NCBI RefSeq assembly: GCF_004343705.1
Contig: NZ_SKFH01000016.1
Span: 21,932 to 85,931 of the forward strand
DNA length: 64,000 bases
Reading direction: 5' to 3'
Source of the DNA: Flaviaesturariibacter aridisoli
GTDB lineage: Bacteria > Bacteroidota > Bacteroidia > Chitinophagales > Chitinophagaceae
The number at the start of each line of letters is the position of its first letter. Within the stretch, counting starts at the first letter, position 1. The notes under the pieces were generated by a model, which saw only the letters and a list, made by a program, of their open reading frames with translations, did no database searches and was not told the DNA's origin. This document shows, piece by piece, positions 15,604 through 25,383 of this stretch. Made by a program: the position numbers and the translations under genes.

Positions 15604-16701
15604 ATGGCGTCCCGCAACTACCTCCGCTTCCTGCTTCCCGACGTGCTTTTCGGACCGAAGCGCACGAAGGAAATCCTGCACGTGAACCCCACCGTGGAGC
15701 GCCTGCCCACGCCCGTGACCGCCATCAGTGTTTACGTGTACAACTACGATGGGCAGGCCATGCACGAACATCGCTTTGAAAAGGTGGATGACATCTTTTC
15801 GTGCAAGAACAACGGGCTCATTTCCTGGATCAATATCGACGGCATCCGCAAAGAAGATGTGGAAAAAGTATGCGCCCATTTCGACATCCACCCGCTGCTG
15901 GCCGAAGACATCCAGAGCCGCGGGCAGCGCCCCAAGATGGACGAGGTGGACGGCATTCTCTACTGCCTGCTCAACATGCTTTATTTCGACCCCAAGGAAT
16001 CCAGCGTGGACCATGAGCAGGTAAGCATCGTGCTCGGCCGCGACTTCGTGATCACCTTCCAGGAAGACCCCGCGCGCGACGTGTTTACGCCCGTGCGCGA
16101 ACGCCTCAAGATGGTCAACTCCAAGCTGCGCCAGCGCGGCGCCGACTACCTCTGCTACTCGCTGCTCGACGTTATTGTGGACAACTACTTCCTGGTGATG
16201 GAAAAGCTCGGCGAACGCATCGAGGAGCTCGAGGAGGAAGTGGTGCGCAACAACAGCAACATCACCATGGCGCGGATCAACAACCTGCGCAAGGAGCTGA
16301 TCGTGCTCAAGCGCAACATCATGCCCGTGCGCGACCTCGTGAGCAACATCATCCGCAGCGAAAGCGGCCTGCTGGAAGAAAGCACCAACAAGTATTTCAA
16401 AGACGTATACGACCATATCGTACAGGCCGCGGACCTCTCCGAAAACTACCGCGATATCATGATGTCGATGCAGGATCTCTACATCAACAACGTCAACCTG
16501 CGCATGAACGAAGTGATGAAGGTGATGGCGGTGGTTACCTGCCTGCTGGCGCCCGCCACCGTTATCGGCGGCATCTTCGGAATGAACTTCGAGCAGATCC
16601 CGCTGCTGCACAACAAATGGGGCTTCCTCATTTCTGTTTGCCTGATGCTCCTCATCCCGGTATGGATGATCGGTGTGTTCCGCAGAAGGGGCTGGTTTTA
16701 A
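15604..16701 (+). CDS. corA: Magnesium/cobalt transporter CorA
   Basis: CorA is a pentameric Mg2+ channel of the inner membrane. The 365 residues have the large cytosolic N-domain, a long helix (about 215-300, rich in Glu/Arg/Asn), and two C-terminal membrane helices. The selectivity motif GMN is present in IGGIFGMNFEQIP, and the C-terminal basic tail RRRGWF is typical. It starts just after the TATTGAATA arrays. Confidence 0.95.
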   Translation: MASRNYLRFLLPDVLFGPKRTKEILHVNPTVERLPTPVTAISVYVYNYDGQAMHEHRFEKVDDIFSCKNNGLISWINIDGIRKEDVEKVCAHFDIHPLLAEDIQSRGQRPKMDEVDGILYCLLNMLYFDPKESSVDHEQVSIVLGRDFVITFQEDPARDVFTPVRERLKMVNSKLRQRGADYLCYSLLDVIVDNYFLVMEKLGERIEELEEEVVRNNSNITMARINNLRKELIVLKRNIMPVRDLVSNIIRSESGLLEESTNKYFKDVYDHIVQAADLSENYRDIMMSMQDLYINNVNLRMNEVMKVMAVVTCLLAPATVIGGIFGMNFEQIPLLHNKWGFLISVCLMLLIPVWMIGVFRRRGWF

Positions 16702-16741
16702 TCCCGGGGGATGGGTGGCGGCACTATGGGTGCGTTTTTAT

Positions 16742-16768
16742 AAAAGAGACGCATATGATGCGTCTCTA
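16742..16768. repeat. REP palindrome AGAGACGCAT-ATGCGTCTCT, copy 1
   Basis: Perfect 10-bp arms (16745-16754 and 16758-16767) with a three-base loop, 88 bases before the transposase start. Confidence 0.85.
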
Positions 16769-16855
16769 CGTGGGGAAAAAAACGGGAATTCCTGTTGGTT
16801 TTCACATGGCTGCCACCTACGTCGTTTTGAATTTTGGTGCTACAAACGGCGTATC

Positions 16856-17404
16856 ATGGAAGAACGTTTTCGCAATAAATACCGAATCGGAAGCGCCCGG
16901 CTGAAGGGATACGATTATAGCCGGGGTGGATATTATTTCGTCACCATTTGCACAAAGAACCGGGAGCGGTTTTTCGGAACGCTGACCAACGGGAAAATGC
17001 AGCCATCCCCTGTAGGACGTATCGCTGAAGATTATTGGATGCGTATACCGGAACATTTCCCGTTTGCACAGGTGGAGGCCTTTGTGTTGATGCCGGATCA
17101 CGTGCACGGTATTCTTTTTTTCAAGAACCAATCTATTCTTCAGCAGGACACATTTCCGGCCGACGATGCGTCGGAAGTGACGGTTCCGAAAGAAAAAGGA
17201 GCATCGGCCGGAGGTATTTTCGGCCCACAGTCAAACAACCTCGCTTCGGTAATCCGCAATTACAAAGGTGCCGTGAGCTCTTATGCCAAACACAACGGCA
17301 TTCCCTTTCAATGGCACGCACGTTTTCATGATCGGATCATCCGTTCGCCGAAAGGCCTGGAGGCCGTGCGCCGGTATATTGAAAACAATCCGGCGAAGGG
17401 ATGA
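16856..17404 (+). CDS. REP-associated tyrosine transposase (RAYT, IS200/IS605-like)
   Basis: The protein has 182 residues. It shows the Y1 HUH fold: early strand YYFVTICTKNRERFFG, the HUH motif HVH (82-84 in LMPDHVHGI), and the likely nucleophile Tyr 174 in RRYIENNP. RAYTs nick and join single-stranded DNA at REP hairpins and are usually single-copy, domesticated genes. REP palindromes lie on both sides (16742-16768, 17418-17440, 17463-17483, 17509-17531) with another at 21584-21604. The gene is clearly lower in GC than its neighbours, which suggests transfer. ATG 16856 fits the family; a longer frame only covers the upstream REP. Confidence 0.9.
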   Translation: MEERFRNKYRIGSARLKGYDYSRGGYYFVTICTKNRERFFGTLTNGKMQPSPVGRIAEDYWMRIPEHFPFAQVEAFVLMPDHVHGILFFKNQSILQQDTFPADDASEVTVPKEKGASAGGIFGPQSNNLASVIRNYKGAVSSYAKHNGIPFQWHARFHDRIIRSPKGLEAVRRYIENNPAKG

Positions 17405-17417
17405 TTTCATCACCCGT

Positions 17418-17440
17418 AGAGACGCACCATGTGCGTCTCC
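17418..17440. repeat. REP palindrome, copy 2
   Basis: GAGACGCAC/GTGCGTCTC arms around CAT, 14 bases after the transposase stop. Confidence 0.85.
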
Positions 17441-17462
17441 TTGATTCCGTGTCGGCAATGAA

Positions 17463-17483
17463 GAGACGCACATGGTGCGTCTG
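17463..17483. repeat. REP palindrome, copy 3
   Basis: AGACGCAC/GTGCGTCT arms around ATG, 23 bases after copy 2. Confidence 0.85.
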
Positions 17484-17508
17484 TACGGATGCGGTGTTGC
17501 CGGATAAA

Positions 17509-17531
17509 AGAGACGCACATGGTGCGTCTCT
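17509..17531. repeat. REP palindrome, copy 4
   Basis: AGAGACGCAC/GTGCGTCTCT arms around ATG, directly before the 3' end of the next minus-strand gene; it may also act as that gene's terminator. Confidence 0.85.
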
Positions 17532-17536
17532 TCAAA

Positions 17537-18202
17537 TTATTTTTCAAAATCCTTTTGCACCAGGTCGGCGGGATTGCCGGTGAGCAGGGTCGGATAGGTG
17601 CTCGTCCAGCGGCGGCCGCTGGCCAGGTCGTATTTGTGCAGGAGCACGCGGTAGCGGTAGGTACGGTCCTGCCCGCGCCCTTCGAGCTGCGCCTGCGCCA
17701 GCAAAACGGTGTGCGGATCGCTCCACACCGCGTCGAGGCTGAGGGCGCCGGGGCCGGCAAAGAGCAGCTGGCGGCGCGTGCCTTTGGGGAAATCGAGCGC
17801 GGCGATCTGCATATCCGGACCGGCGCCTTCGAGCACGGCGCGTCCGCCGCGGCGTTCGATGGTATAATTGTACGATACGAGGTCGATGGCGCGGCTGCTG
17901 TCGGCATTGTACAGGAGCCAGGGCTTCCAGTTCTCGAATTCCCGCCGGTCGAAGCGGAGTGTGTCGGGCGCCAGCGACCCATCATCCGCGAAAGCGGAAA
18001 AATTTTTTGGATCGAAGCCCGCATCCACGCCTTTCATCACGGAAAAGAGCGCGGTCAGCGCCGTGGCCTGCGTCTCCACAGGCTGCTCGTCGTGCGCCTT
18101 CGTAACCAGCGTGTCGGACGACGCGGGTGCGTCGCTGTTGTCGGAGGCATTGCAGGCGGCGAGTACGATCAGTATCGGTAAGACAGGGATTATTCTTTTC
18201 AT
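17537..18202 (-). CDS. Lipoprotein of unknown function
   Basis: The protein has 221 residues and a signal ending in lipobox LAAC (residues 14-17). An Asp/Ser-rich linker is followed by a domain with DRREFENWKPWLLYNADSS and WSDPHTVLLAQAQLEGRGQ, no known motif. Its start overlaps the end of the DUF2480 gene by four bases (18199-18202), so the two are probably translationally coupled. Confidence 0.65.
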   Translation of the reverse strand: MKRIIPVLPILIVLAACNASDNSDAPASSDTLVTKAHDEQPVETQATALTALFSVMKGVDAGFDPKNFSAFADDGSLAPDTLRFDRREFENWKPWLLYNADSSRAIDLVSYNYTIERRGGRAVLEGAGPDMQIAALDFPKGTRRQLLFAGPGALSLDAVWSDPHTVLLAQAQLEGRGQDRTYRYRVLLHKYDLASGRRWTSTYPTLLTGNPADLVQKDFEK

Positions 18203-18753
18203 GACGCTTGCGACCCCCCTCCTTCGGAGGGGTTTGGGGAGGCTTTCTTTTTATACACCGGCACCGTGCTGCAGGGCTCACCGTACATCACGCTTTTGGC
18301 CAACGGCAACAGCTTTTGCGTGATGGCCGCATAAGCGTAGGGCTCGATGGCCACGTCGCCGCAGCCCTTCACCACCACGCGCTGGTCCTCATAGTCGGCG
18401 GCGTTGACGGCCTGGATATTATTCAGCACGATGTGTTTATACAGCTCGGTCTCGCTGCCCACGAACACCTCGCGGGCTACGGGCTGCAGGTAGCTCGCTA
18501 CCAGCATATAGGCCCACACGGGAATGATGGCGTCCACGCTGCAACCCACGGCCACGTACTTGCCGGCCCATTCGTTCCAGTCTTTCGCCTTGAGGGCTTC
18601 GCGGAAATCCTTTTCCTTCAGGATGAGGCCCATAAACAGGTGGTCCTTCAGGTCGAAGAAGGCGATGGGTGCTTTCGGGAGAAAGGTTTCGAGGTCGAGG
18701 GTCAGCAGGCCGGCGGCCGCGACTTTATTGACGAAGGGGGTGTTTTCGGTCAT
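18199..18753 (-). CDS. DUF2480 family protein
   Basis: The protein has 184 residues. It matches the Bacteroidota DUF2480 family: a first half with FLPKAPIAFFDLKDHLFMGLILKEKDFR and a central block VGCSVDAIIPVWAYMLVASYLQP; the later VVVKGCGDVAIEPYAYAAITQKL is also typical. Cytosolic; function unknown. The last residues, KKASPNPSEGGGSQAS, are encoded by an interspersed CCTCCTTCGGAGGGGTTTGGGG repeat (18209-18243), so the natural C-terminus has been replaced or extended. Confidence 0.85.
   Translation of the reverse strand: MTENTPFVNKVAAAGLLTLDLETFLPKAPIAFFDLKDHLFMGLILKEKDFREALKAKDWNEWAGKYVAVGCSVDAIIPVWAYMLVASYLQPVAREVFVGSETELYKHIVLNNIQAVNAADYEDQRVVVKGCGDVAIEPYAYAAITQKLLPLAKSVMYGEPCSTVPVYKKKASPNPSEGGGSQAS
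18209..18246. repeat. CCTCCTTCGGAGGGGTTTGGGG repeat at a gene end
   Basis: A CCCCTCC/GGAGGGG palindrome with TTTGGGGAGGC tail, read on the minus strand as SPNPSEGGG at the DUF2480 C-terminus. Confidence 0.7.
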
Positions 18754-18764
18754 GTGCGGGGCAT

Positions 18765-18857
18765 TGAATAATGTCTATTGAATAATAGCTATTGAATATC
18801 GGAGGGAAAGTCAAACCGTTATTCCATATCCAATAATGATTATTCGATCTTCAATAG
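18765..18857. repeat. Inverted TATTGAATA arrays (second pair)
   Basis: Left: CATTGAATAATGTCTATTGAATAATAGCTATTGAATA in three words (18763-18799). Right: CCAATAATGATTATTCGATCTTCAATAG (18830-18857, two blocks). They lie between the DUF2480 start and the ppiD terminator. Confidence 0.65.
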
Positions 18858-18891
18858 AAAAGGCCCTCCAAAGTTACTGGAGGGCCTTTTC
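18857..18891 (-). terminator. Terminator downstream of the ppiD-like gene
   Basis: A 14-bp stem GAAAAGGCCCTCCA/TGGAGGGCCTTTTC with a seven-base loop, 20 bases past the stop codon. Confidence 0.85.
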
Positions 18892-18911
18892 GATACCGAA
18901 ACATTTAACGC

Positions 18912-21071
18912 TTAATAGAACTTGGCGCGGTAGTCTTTGATGCTGGCGGCTTTTTTCAGGGCCTCGATGGGGCTGGCCTGGCCGGCGCGCTGGCGGGCGT
19001 CCTGCATCAGCAGGGCGCGTTGCTGCTCGATGCCGGCGGCTTCGGCGGCGGCGGCGCTCACGTTGTCTACACGGAGCACGTATACGGCACCCTGGCCTTC
19101 GATGGCTTCATTCACCACCTTGCCTTTGTTGGCGGGGTTGAAGGAAGCACCGATCACTTTGTACTCGAAGCCGAGCACGTTGTTGTTGCCATTGAAGTGC
19201 AGGCTGTCGGCGGTGGCGATGGGCTGGTTCACCTTGGAGGCTACCGCTTCGAGGGTGCTGATCGTACCGATATTCTTCTTGATCTGCTCGGCTTTTTTCT
19301 TGTTGCGCAGCACGGGCTCGAGGGCAGCGCGGGCCTGGGCAACGCTCTGCACACCGGCGGGGTTGATGGCGGTAACCACGGCCACAATGTACCCACCCGA
19401 GGTGAGGCGTTGAACGGGGAGCACCTCGCCTTTGCTGGCGGTGAATACTTCTTTCACCAGCGGGCGCGAGGTACCGGCACCCGGGATGTTGAAGTCCAGT
19501 TCGCGCAGGTCGGCCGTCTGCTTGTTGATGCCTTTGGCGCGGAGGTTCTTGTCGTAATTCTGGTTGAACGATTCGAGGCTGCGGCTGTCGGCGGCAAACT
19601 GCGAAGCGGCGGTGTTGGCGTCGTTCTCGGTCTGGTCGCCGGTTACGATGGGGCGGGCCATGTAAGCGATCTTGTACGCCATGTCGGAGCCGCGGGCGCC
19701 GAGCACTTCGATGATGTGGTAGCCGAAGTCGGTCTTTACCACGCCGCGCTGGCCGGGGCTGTGGGTAAAGATGAAGTCGTTGAACTGGGGCACCATGCGG
19801 CCGAAGCCGATGCTGTCGTATACGCCGCCCTTGTCTTTCGAACCCGGGTCGTCGGAATATTTCGTTACGAGGCTGTCGAAGCGGGCGCCGCTGTTGATGG
19901 CGTTGAGGATCGAGTCGGCGAGCGTCTTGGCGGCGGCGTCTTCACGGCCGGGCACCTGCTGGCCCGACTGCGGGTCTACGCGGGCTACGCTGAGCAGGAT
20001 GTGCCGCACCTTCACGGTGTCGGCGATGTTCTTGGCTTCCACGATGCGCGACAGCACCAGGTACGACTGGTTGTTCTGCTGGTTGCGGTCGAGGTAAGGA
20101 CCGTAGGTCACGCCCACGCCGGCGGCGAGGATGGAGTCTTTGTTGGGCTGCTGCATCTGCTTCTTGCTCACGAGGCCGTCGTAGTAAGGCATCGTGCTGC
20201 TGTTGACGGCAGTGAACTGTGCATAATTGGTCGTGGTGTCGAAGCCGGCGCGGAGCTTTTCGAGCTCGCTGCGCGTAGCGGCGGTGTCGGCGGCGGTGGG
20301 CAGGGTGGGGAAGAGCACGTAGGAAATGCTGCGGGTCTCTTCTTTCTGCTCGTACTCGGTGCGGTGCTTCTTGATGTACTGGTCGATCTCGGCGTCGGTC
20401 ACCTTCACGGCGGAGTCGGAGACCGTGGTGTACGGAATCGCTACATAAGAGGCGCGGGCCACGAGGGCGTTGTCGGCGGTCTGCTTTTCCACCAGCCACT
20501 TGGGCATATAGATGGTGTTGCTCAGCAGGGCGCTGTATTTTTCGGAAGCGCGTTGCTTGCGCAGGCTTTCAAAGTAGTTGGCGAGTTGCTCCTTGTCTTC
20601 GGGCTTGCCTTGCTTCTTGATCTGGTTCACGGCCTGCACGGCGAGGGCGCCGTTGTACTGACCGGTGGAGTCGGTAAAGCGCTGGCGCAGGTCGGCGGGC
20701 GGGTTGGCGCCGAACAGGTAGTCATTCATTTCCTTGGTGGTCACGGTGATGCCCAGCTTTTCGTACTGGTCGGCCAGCAGGTTCTCGGCGATCTCCTGGT
20801 TCCAGGTCTGCTCAATGAGGCCCTGGCGGCCGGCGTCGCCCACGTTGTAGCCCTGGGCCTTCTGCATGTCCTCCATGTTCTTCAGCTTGGCCTCGAACTC
20901 GGTAAGCTCAACTTTCTTTCCGTTGATCTTACCCACGGTGGTCGTGTTGCCGCTGAAGAGGTTGCTGCGGCTCGAAAAGGCGTCCATCAAAATGAAGCCC
21001 AGGAGGGACACGGCAATGAGCACAACCATCAAACGTGCGTACTTGTCCCTGATGTTCTGAATAACTGACAT
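18912..21071 (-). CDS. ppiD: PpiD/SurA-like peptidyl-prolyl isomerase
   Basis: The protein has 719 residues, anchored by one N-terminal membrane helix (about 13-32) with the rest periplasmic: a SurA_N-type chaperone domain (about 45-200) and parvulin-type PPIase parts around VKVRHILLSVARVDPQSG and GVVKTDFGYHIIEVLG. PpiD-type proteins help newly translocated outer-membrane and periplasmic proteins fold. A TAAATTTG -7 box on the minus strand (21109-21116) gives a leader of about 30 bases. Divergent from nadA across the candidate origin. Confidence 0.88.
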   Translation of the reverse strand: MSVIQNIRDKYARLMVVLIAVSLLGFILMDAFSSRSNLFSGNTTTVGKINGKKVELTEFEAKLKNMEDMQKAQGYNVGDAGRQGLIEQTWNQEIAENLLADQYEKLGITVTTKEMNDYLFGANPPADLRQRFTDSTGQYNGALAVQAVNQIKKQGKPEDKEQLANYFESLRKQRASEKYSALLSNTIYMPKWLVEKQTADNALVARASYVAIPYTTVSDSAVKVTDAEIDQYIKKHRTEYEQKEETRSISYVLFPTLPTAADTAATRSELEKLRAGFDTTTNYAQFTAVNSSTMPYYDGLVSKKQMQQPNKDSILAAGVGVTYGPYLDRNQQNNQSYLVLSRIVEAKNIADTVKVRHILLSVARVDPQSGQQVPGREDAAAKTLADSILNAINSGARFDSLVTKYSDDPGSKDKGGVYDSIGFGRMVPQFNDFIFTHSPGQRGVVKTDFGYHIIEVLGARGSDMAYKIAYMARPIVTGDQTENDANTAASQFAADSRSLESFNQNYDKNLRAKGINKQTADLRELDFNIPGAGTSRPLVKEVFTASKGEVLPVQRLTSGGYIVAVVTAINPAGVQSVAQARAALEPVLRNKKKAEQIKKNIGTISTLEAVASKVNQPIATADSLHFNGNNNVLGFEYKVIGASFNPANKGKVVNEAIEGQGAVYVLRVDNVSAAAAEAAGIEQQRALLMQDARQRAGQASPIEALKKAASIKDYRAKFY

Positions 21072-21108
21072 AGGTGGAGTTTCGGTATTTATTTTATTAC
21101 AGAGTGGG

Positions 21109-21116
21109 CAAATTTA
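21109..21116 (-). promoter_or_regulatory. -7 box of the ppiD-like gene
   Basis: TAAATTTG on the minus strand, full match to TAnnTTTG, 37 bases from ATG 21071. Confidence 0.55.
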
Positions 21117-21185
21117 GGGGTTTCGGGGTTATCAACAAATTGTGGAAAACCGCAATACGGGCCGTTTTTTAGGGCTTTTCGCCGG

Positions 21186-21232
21186 GTCGTGAGGCGTCGG
21201 GCGTGAGGCGTGAGGCGTGAGCCGTCAGTGGT
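21186..21232. repeat. GCGTGAG array without inverted partner
   Basis: TCGTGAG, GGCGTCG and three GGCGTGAG words in tandem, then GCCGTCAGTGG. No reverse array follows within 300 bases. Confidence 0.7.
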
Positions 21233-21249
21233 CTGGTTCCTTTATGCAA

Positions 21250-21475
21250 AGGATCCTCTTTCCGCGGCCTACAGGGTGGGGGACGGACAAAAAAGATCTT
21301 TTTTGGGGAAATAACAGGGGGGAGAAGGGCAGAAAAGATCTTTTTTCCCCAACCTACAGGGGGGTGGAAGCCCGAAAAAGATCTTTTTTCCCCAACCTAC
21401 AGGGGGGTGGAAGCCCAAAAAAGATCTTTTTTCGGCAAACTACAGGGGGGCAGGCCCAAAAACCTTTTTCGGACT
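21250..21475. repeat. 43-bp tandem array built on AAAAAGATCTTTTTT palindromes
   Basis: Six units. The GATC centres are at 21252, 21295, 21337, 21380 and 21423, so the period is 42-43 bases, about four helical turns; a sixth, degenerate palindrome (AAAAACCTTTTT) is near 21458-21469. Each unit continues CCCCAACCTACAGGGGGG then GGAAGCCC. Frames of up to 120 codons through it are repeats, not genes. Confidence 0.85.
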
Positions 21476-21583
21476 TCTGCCCGGGGGAAAGGCCTGCCGG
21501 GAAAATTTTGGGGGCTGTCGATCTTATTATATGGTGCAGGGAAATGCATTTCGGATATTCATCGGGAGACGCACGTGTATAGC

Positions 21584-21604
21584 GAGACGCACATGGTGCG
21601 TCTC
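21584..21604. repeat. REP palindrome, copy 5, near a half site
   Basis: GAGACGCAC/GTGCGTCTC arms around ATG, 4 kb from the transposase, with a half-palindrome GGGAGACGCACGTG just before (21564-21577). Confidence 0.85.
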
Positions 21605-22003
21605 TACGGGGACCGTTTTTCCCTGTGGATAACGGTGGAAAACCGGGGCATAACCCCCGTGGAACGGGTGGGTGAAACGTGCACGCGGGTGGAACAACCG
21701 CGTCGCCGGCGGTCGGGGTTCGAAAGCACGTGGGTTATCCGCAACTTATCCCGGTCTCATTCACAACCCGAAAAAAGACCATATGTCCGGAACGGTTTTC
21801 ACAGGGCTCTATCCACAGGGTGGTGAAAAAGAGGAGGAATGAAGCGTCACCCGGTACCTTTGCTGGGGATAAACGGTGGATAGCGGTGTATAACTGCACC
21901 CTTTTTGTAAACTCCCGAATGGGCGGAACCGTTATCCCCAAATCCACAGCCCTAATAGTAATAGGTCTCTTTTAAATAAATAAGGAATACTATAAGTTAT
22001 TAT

Positions 22004-23016
<1,013 letters not shown>

Positions 23017-23017
<1 letters not shown>

Positions 23018-23160
23018 GCGTGAGCCGTGAAGCGTGAGGCGTGAGGCGTGAGCCGTCACTGACGCCTGATAACGGAAGAACGTCCCGCAAAGCGGGACGT
23101 TCTTAATTTCTGCACATCGGCCTGCGCGCGGTTGACGCCTCACGCCTCCCGCCTCACGTT
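23017..23160. repeat. Inverted GCGTGAG arrays around a terminator (after nadA)
   Basis: Left array: GCGTGAGCCGTGAAGCGTGAG and two more GCGTGAG words (23018-23054). Right array: ACGCCTCACGCCTCCCGCCTCACG in two blocks (23135-23158). The terminator 23076-23104 is in the middle. The layout is the same as at 8047-8170. Confidence 0.8.
23076..23108 (+). terminator. Terminator after nadA
   Basis: A perfect 13-bp stem AAGAACGTCCCGC/GCGGGACGTTCTT with an AAA loop, then AATTT. Confidence 0.85.
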
Positions 23161-23367
23161 TTGGCTTTTCCCCAACAGCAGTGCGGCAAGAAAATTTTTA
23201 GATTCCCTGTTTTCGCTGTAAAATTGCAGCGGAATCCCGTTCGGAACCCTTCCTGCACCAATCCCCCTTTACCGGTTATTTCTCAGGTATTCCGTTCAAA
23301 ACCATTCAAAAAAGATCATTCACGCCATCGGTTCTTTTAGCCGTGTGACTAAAACTCAAGCACTCGT

Positions 23368-25269
23368 ATGTACGATATTTTGCAGTTGAACGACATGCTC
23401 GTTCCTGAATTGCTGGACGTTGCTGAACGTCTTCAGATCGACAACGCCCGGAAATTAAGCAAGCAGGATCTGATCTACAAAATCCTCGACAAACAGGCAC
23501 TCACCGCCAGCCCCGCCGCCAAGCAGGACGACGGCAAGGGCGCGCGCAACCGCCGTACCCGCATTGTAAAAGCATCTACCGCCAACTCCACCGAAGAAGC
23601 CATCGTGGAAGATACATCCGAAGAAACCGAAGAAGCGCCCGTAGCCGAAGAGCCCAAGAAGGGCGGACGCCGCGGCGCCGGCCGCAACGAAGGCGAGCGG
23701 AAAGCCGCTCCCGAGCGTGCCGCCCGCGCTGAAGCCGCTCCCGAACGCACGGCAGCAGCCCCTCAGGCCTCCGCCGCTCCCAAAAAAGAAGAGCAGCGTC
23801 CCGCGCAAAACGAGCGCGGCGCACAGGGCGACCGCACGGCAAACGCCGAGCGCCCCAAGCGTGGCCGCCCGCGTAAGAACGAGACCCAGCCTTCGCAATC
23901 GGAGCTCCCCATGGAAACCGACGCCGCCATCGCCGAAGCGCAGGCGCCCTCGGCCGAGAGCAAAAGCAATAGCCAGCAGCAGCCGGCACAGCCGCAGGGG
24001 CCCCAGCCCCAGCAGGGTCAGCCCGGTCAGCCTGGCGATGTGCAGATACCCGAGCGCATGATCTCCGCGCCCAACATCAACAAGTTTTTCCAGAAAGCGG
24101 AAGGGGCTTCCCGCGGCAATAGCAACCGCAACGAAAATCCCTTCAATGTGGAGTTCGACGGCCAGGTGATCGGTGAAGGCGTGCTCGAGATGATGCCCGA
24201 CGGCTACGGGTTCCTGCGCTCTTCCGACTACAATTACCTCTCCTCGCCCGACGACGTTTATGTATCGCCTTCGCAGATCAAACTGTTCGGCATCAAGCCG
24301 GGCGATACCGTGTTCGGCAGCGTGCGTCCGCCGAAAGAAGGAGAGAAATATTTCGCGCTGCTGAAGGTGGAAACCATCAACGGCAAAACGCCCGAAGCCG
24401 TGCGCGACCGCGTGCCCTTCGAATACCTTACACCGCTGTTCCCCTTCGAAAAGCTCAACCTGTTCATGGCGCCCAATGGCTACAGCACGCGCATCATGGA
24501 TCTCTTTACCCCCATCGGTAAAGGCCAGCGCGGACTCATCGTGGCCCAGCCGAAAGTAGGTAAGACCGTACTGCTGAAAGAAGTGGCCAATGCTATTGCA
24601 GCCAACCACCCCGAAGTATACCTGATGGTGGTGCTCATCGACGAGCGCCCCGAGGAAGTGACCGACATGGAGCGCTCCGTGCGCGCCGAGGTGATCGCCT
24701 CTACGTTCGACGAGCCCGCAGAAAAGCACGTGAAGGTGTCTACTGTTGCCCTCAACAAGGCCAAGCGCCTCGTAGAGTGCGGCCACGATGTGGTGATCCT
24801 GCTCGATTCGATTACCCGCCTGGCCCGCGCCCACAACACGGTTGCGCCCTCTTCGGGTAAAGTGCTTTCCGGCGGTGTGGAAGCCAACGCGATGCAGAAG
24901 CCCAAGCAGTTCTTCGGTGCAGCCCGTAAGATTGAAAACGGCGGCTCGCTCACCATCCTGGCCACCGCGCTGATCGACACCGGCTCCAAGATGGACGAAG
25001 TGATCTTTGAAGAATTCAAAGGCACCGGCAACATGGAGCTGTCGCTCGACCGCCGCCTGGCCAACAAGCGCATTTTCCCCGCCATCGACCTCGTGGGTTC
25101 CTCTACCCGCCGCGACGACCTGCTGCTGGAGCGCGACGTGCTGCAGCGCATGAACCTGCTGCGGGTATACCTCAACGACATGAATCCCGAAGAGGCGATG
25201 AACGAGTTGCTCCGCCGCATGCGCGGTACGAAAAGCAACGAAGAGTTCCTCGCTTCGATGAACGGTTGA
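23368..25269 (+). CDS. rho: Transcription termination factor Rho with long low-complexity insert
   Basis: Rho is the RNA-dependent ATPase hexamer that ends transcription. The 633 residues have the Rho N-terminal helical domain (1-45: [18 protein letters not shown]), an insert of about 190 residues rich in Ala, Glu, Arg, Pro and Gln (about 50-235), the RNA-binding cold-shock-like domain ([15 protein letters not shown]), and the ATPase core with Walker A AQPKVGKT and the Q-loop/R-loop region ([18 protein letters not shown]). The insert is common in Bacteroidota Rho and usually disordered. Confidence 0.97.
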   Translation: MYDILQLNDMLVPELLDVAERLQIDNARKLSKQDLIYKILDKQALTASPAAKQDDGKGARNRRTRIVKASTANSTEEAIVEDTSEETEEAPVAEEPKKGGRRGAGRNEGERKAAPERAARAEAAPERTAAAPQASAAPKKEEQRPAQNERGAQGDRTANAERPKRGRPRKNETQPSQSELPMETDAAIAEAQAPSAESKSNSQQQPAQPQGPQPQQGQPGQPGDVQIPERMISAPNINKFFQKAEGASRGNSNRNENPFNVEFDGQVIGEGVLEMMPDGYGFLRSSDYNYLSSPDDVYVSPSQIKLFGIKPGDTVFGSVRPPKEGEKYFALLKVETINGKTPEAVRDRVPFEYLTPLFPFEKLNLFMAPNGYSTRIMDLFTPIGKGQRGLIVAQPKVGKTVLLKEVANAIAANHPEVYLMVVLIDERPEEVTDMERSVRAEVIASTFDEPAEKHVKVSTVALNKAKRLVECGHDVVILLDSITRLARAHNTVAPSSGKVLSGGVEANAMQKPKQFFGAARKIENGGSLTILATALIDTGSKMDEVIFEEFKGTGNMELSLDRRLANKRIFPAIDLVGSSTRRDDLLLERDVLQRMNLLRVYLNDMNPEEAMNELLRRMRGTKSNEEFLASMNG

Positions 25270-25334
25270 AGCCCTGGTGCTTCGTCGGCTTCAAAGGGAA
25301 AAAGAAGATAATTCCCCAGCGTAAACAATATTCT

Positions 25335-25361
25335 AAAGTCCCCTCCAAGGGGACTTTTTCA
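25335..25361 (+). terminator. Terminator after rho
   Basis: AAAGTCCCC/GGGGACTTT stem (25335-25357) with five-base loop, then TT and a C. Confidence 0.75.
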
Positions 25362-25383
25362 TTTCTTACTCAGCCATTCACGC

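Larger units (their letters stand above)
21120..22003. other. Candidate chromosomal replication origin (oriC)
   Basis: A stretch of about 930 bases without a convincing gene lies between divergent ppiD and nadA. DnaA-box-like 9-mers (consensus TTATNCACA): TTATCAACA 21129-21137; TTTTCCACA (minus) 21141-21149; the perfect TTATCCACA (minus) 21624-21632; TTATCCGCA 21735-21743; CTATCCACA 21809-21817; TTATCCCCA (minus) 21864-21872; TTATACACC (minus) 21885-21893; TTATCCCCA 21932-21940. An AT-rich tract (21949-22003) follows and could unwind. Inside also lie the GCGTGAG array, a 43-bp tandem array and a REP. One consensus box and seven one-mismatch boxes is far more than expected by chance at this GC content, but no computation was done. 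Confidence 0.6.

Noticed and set aside
19020..21068. 682-codon frame opposite ppiD
   Set aside because: Antisense shadow rich in Val, Gly, His and Leu; no domain and the real gene is clear.
21250..21475. CRISPR array
   Set aside because: Repeats are contiguous with no unique spacers and no cas genes nearby; the same holds for 37700-38010 and 46317-46530.
21217..21826. Two frames through the 43-bp array
   Set aside because: Residues are translated repeats (KDLFSPTYRG-like) with no start signal; the sequence is explained by the array.
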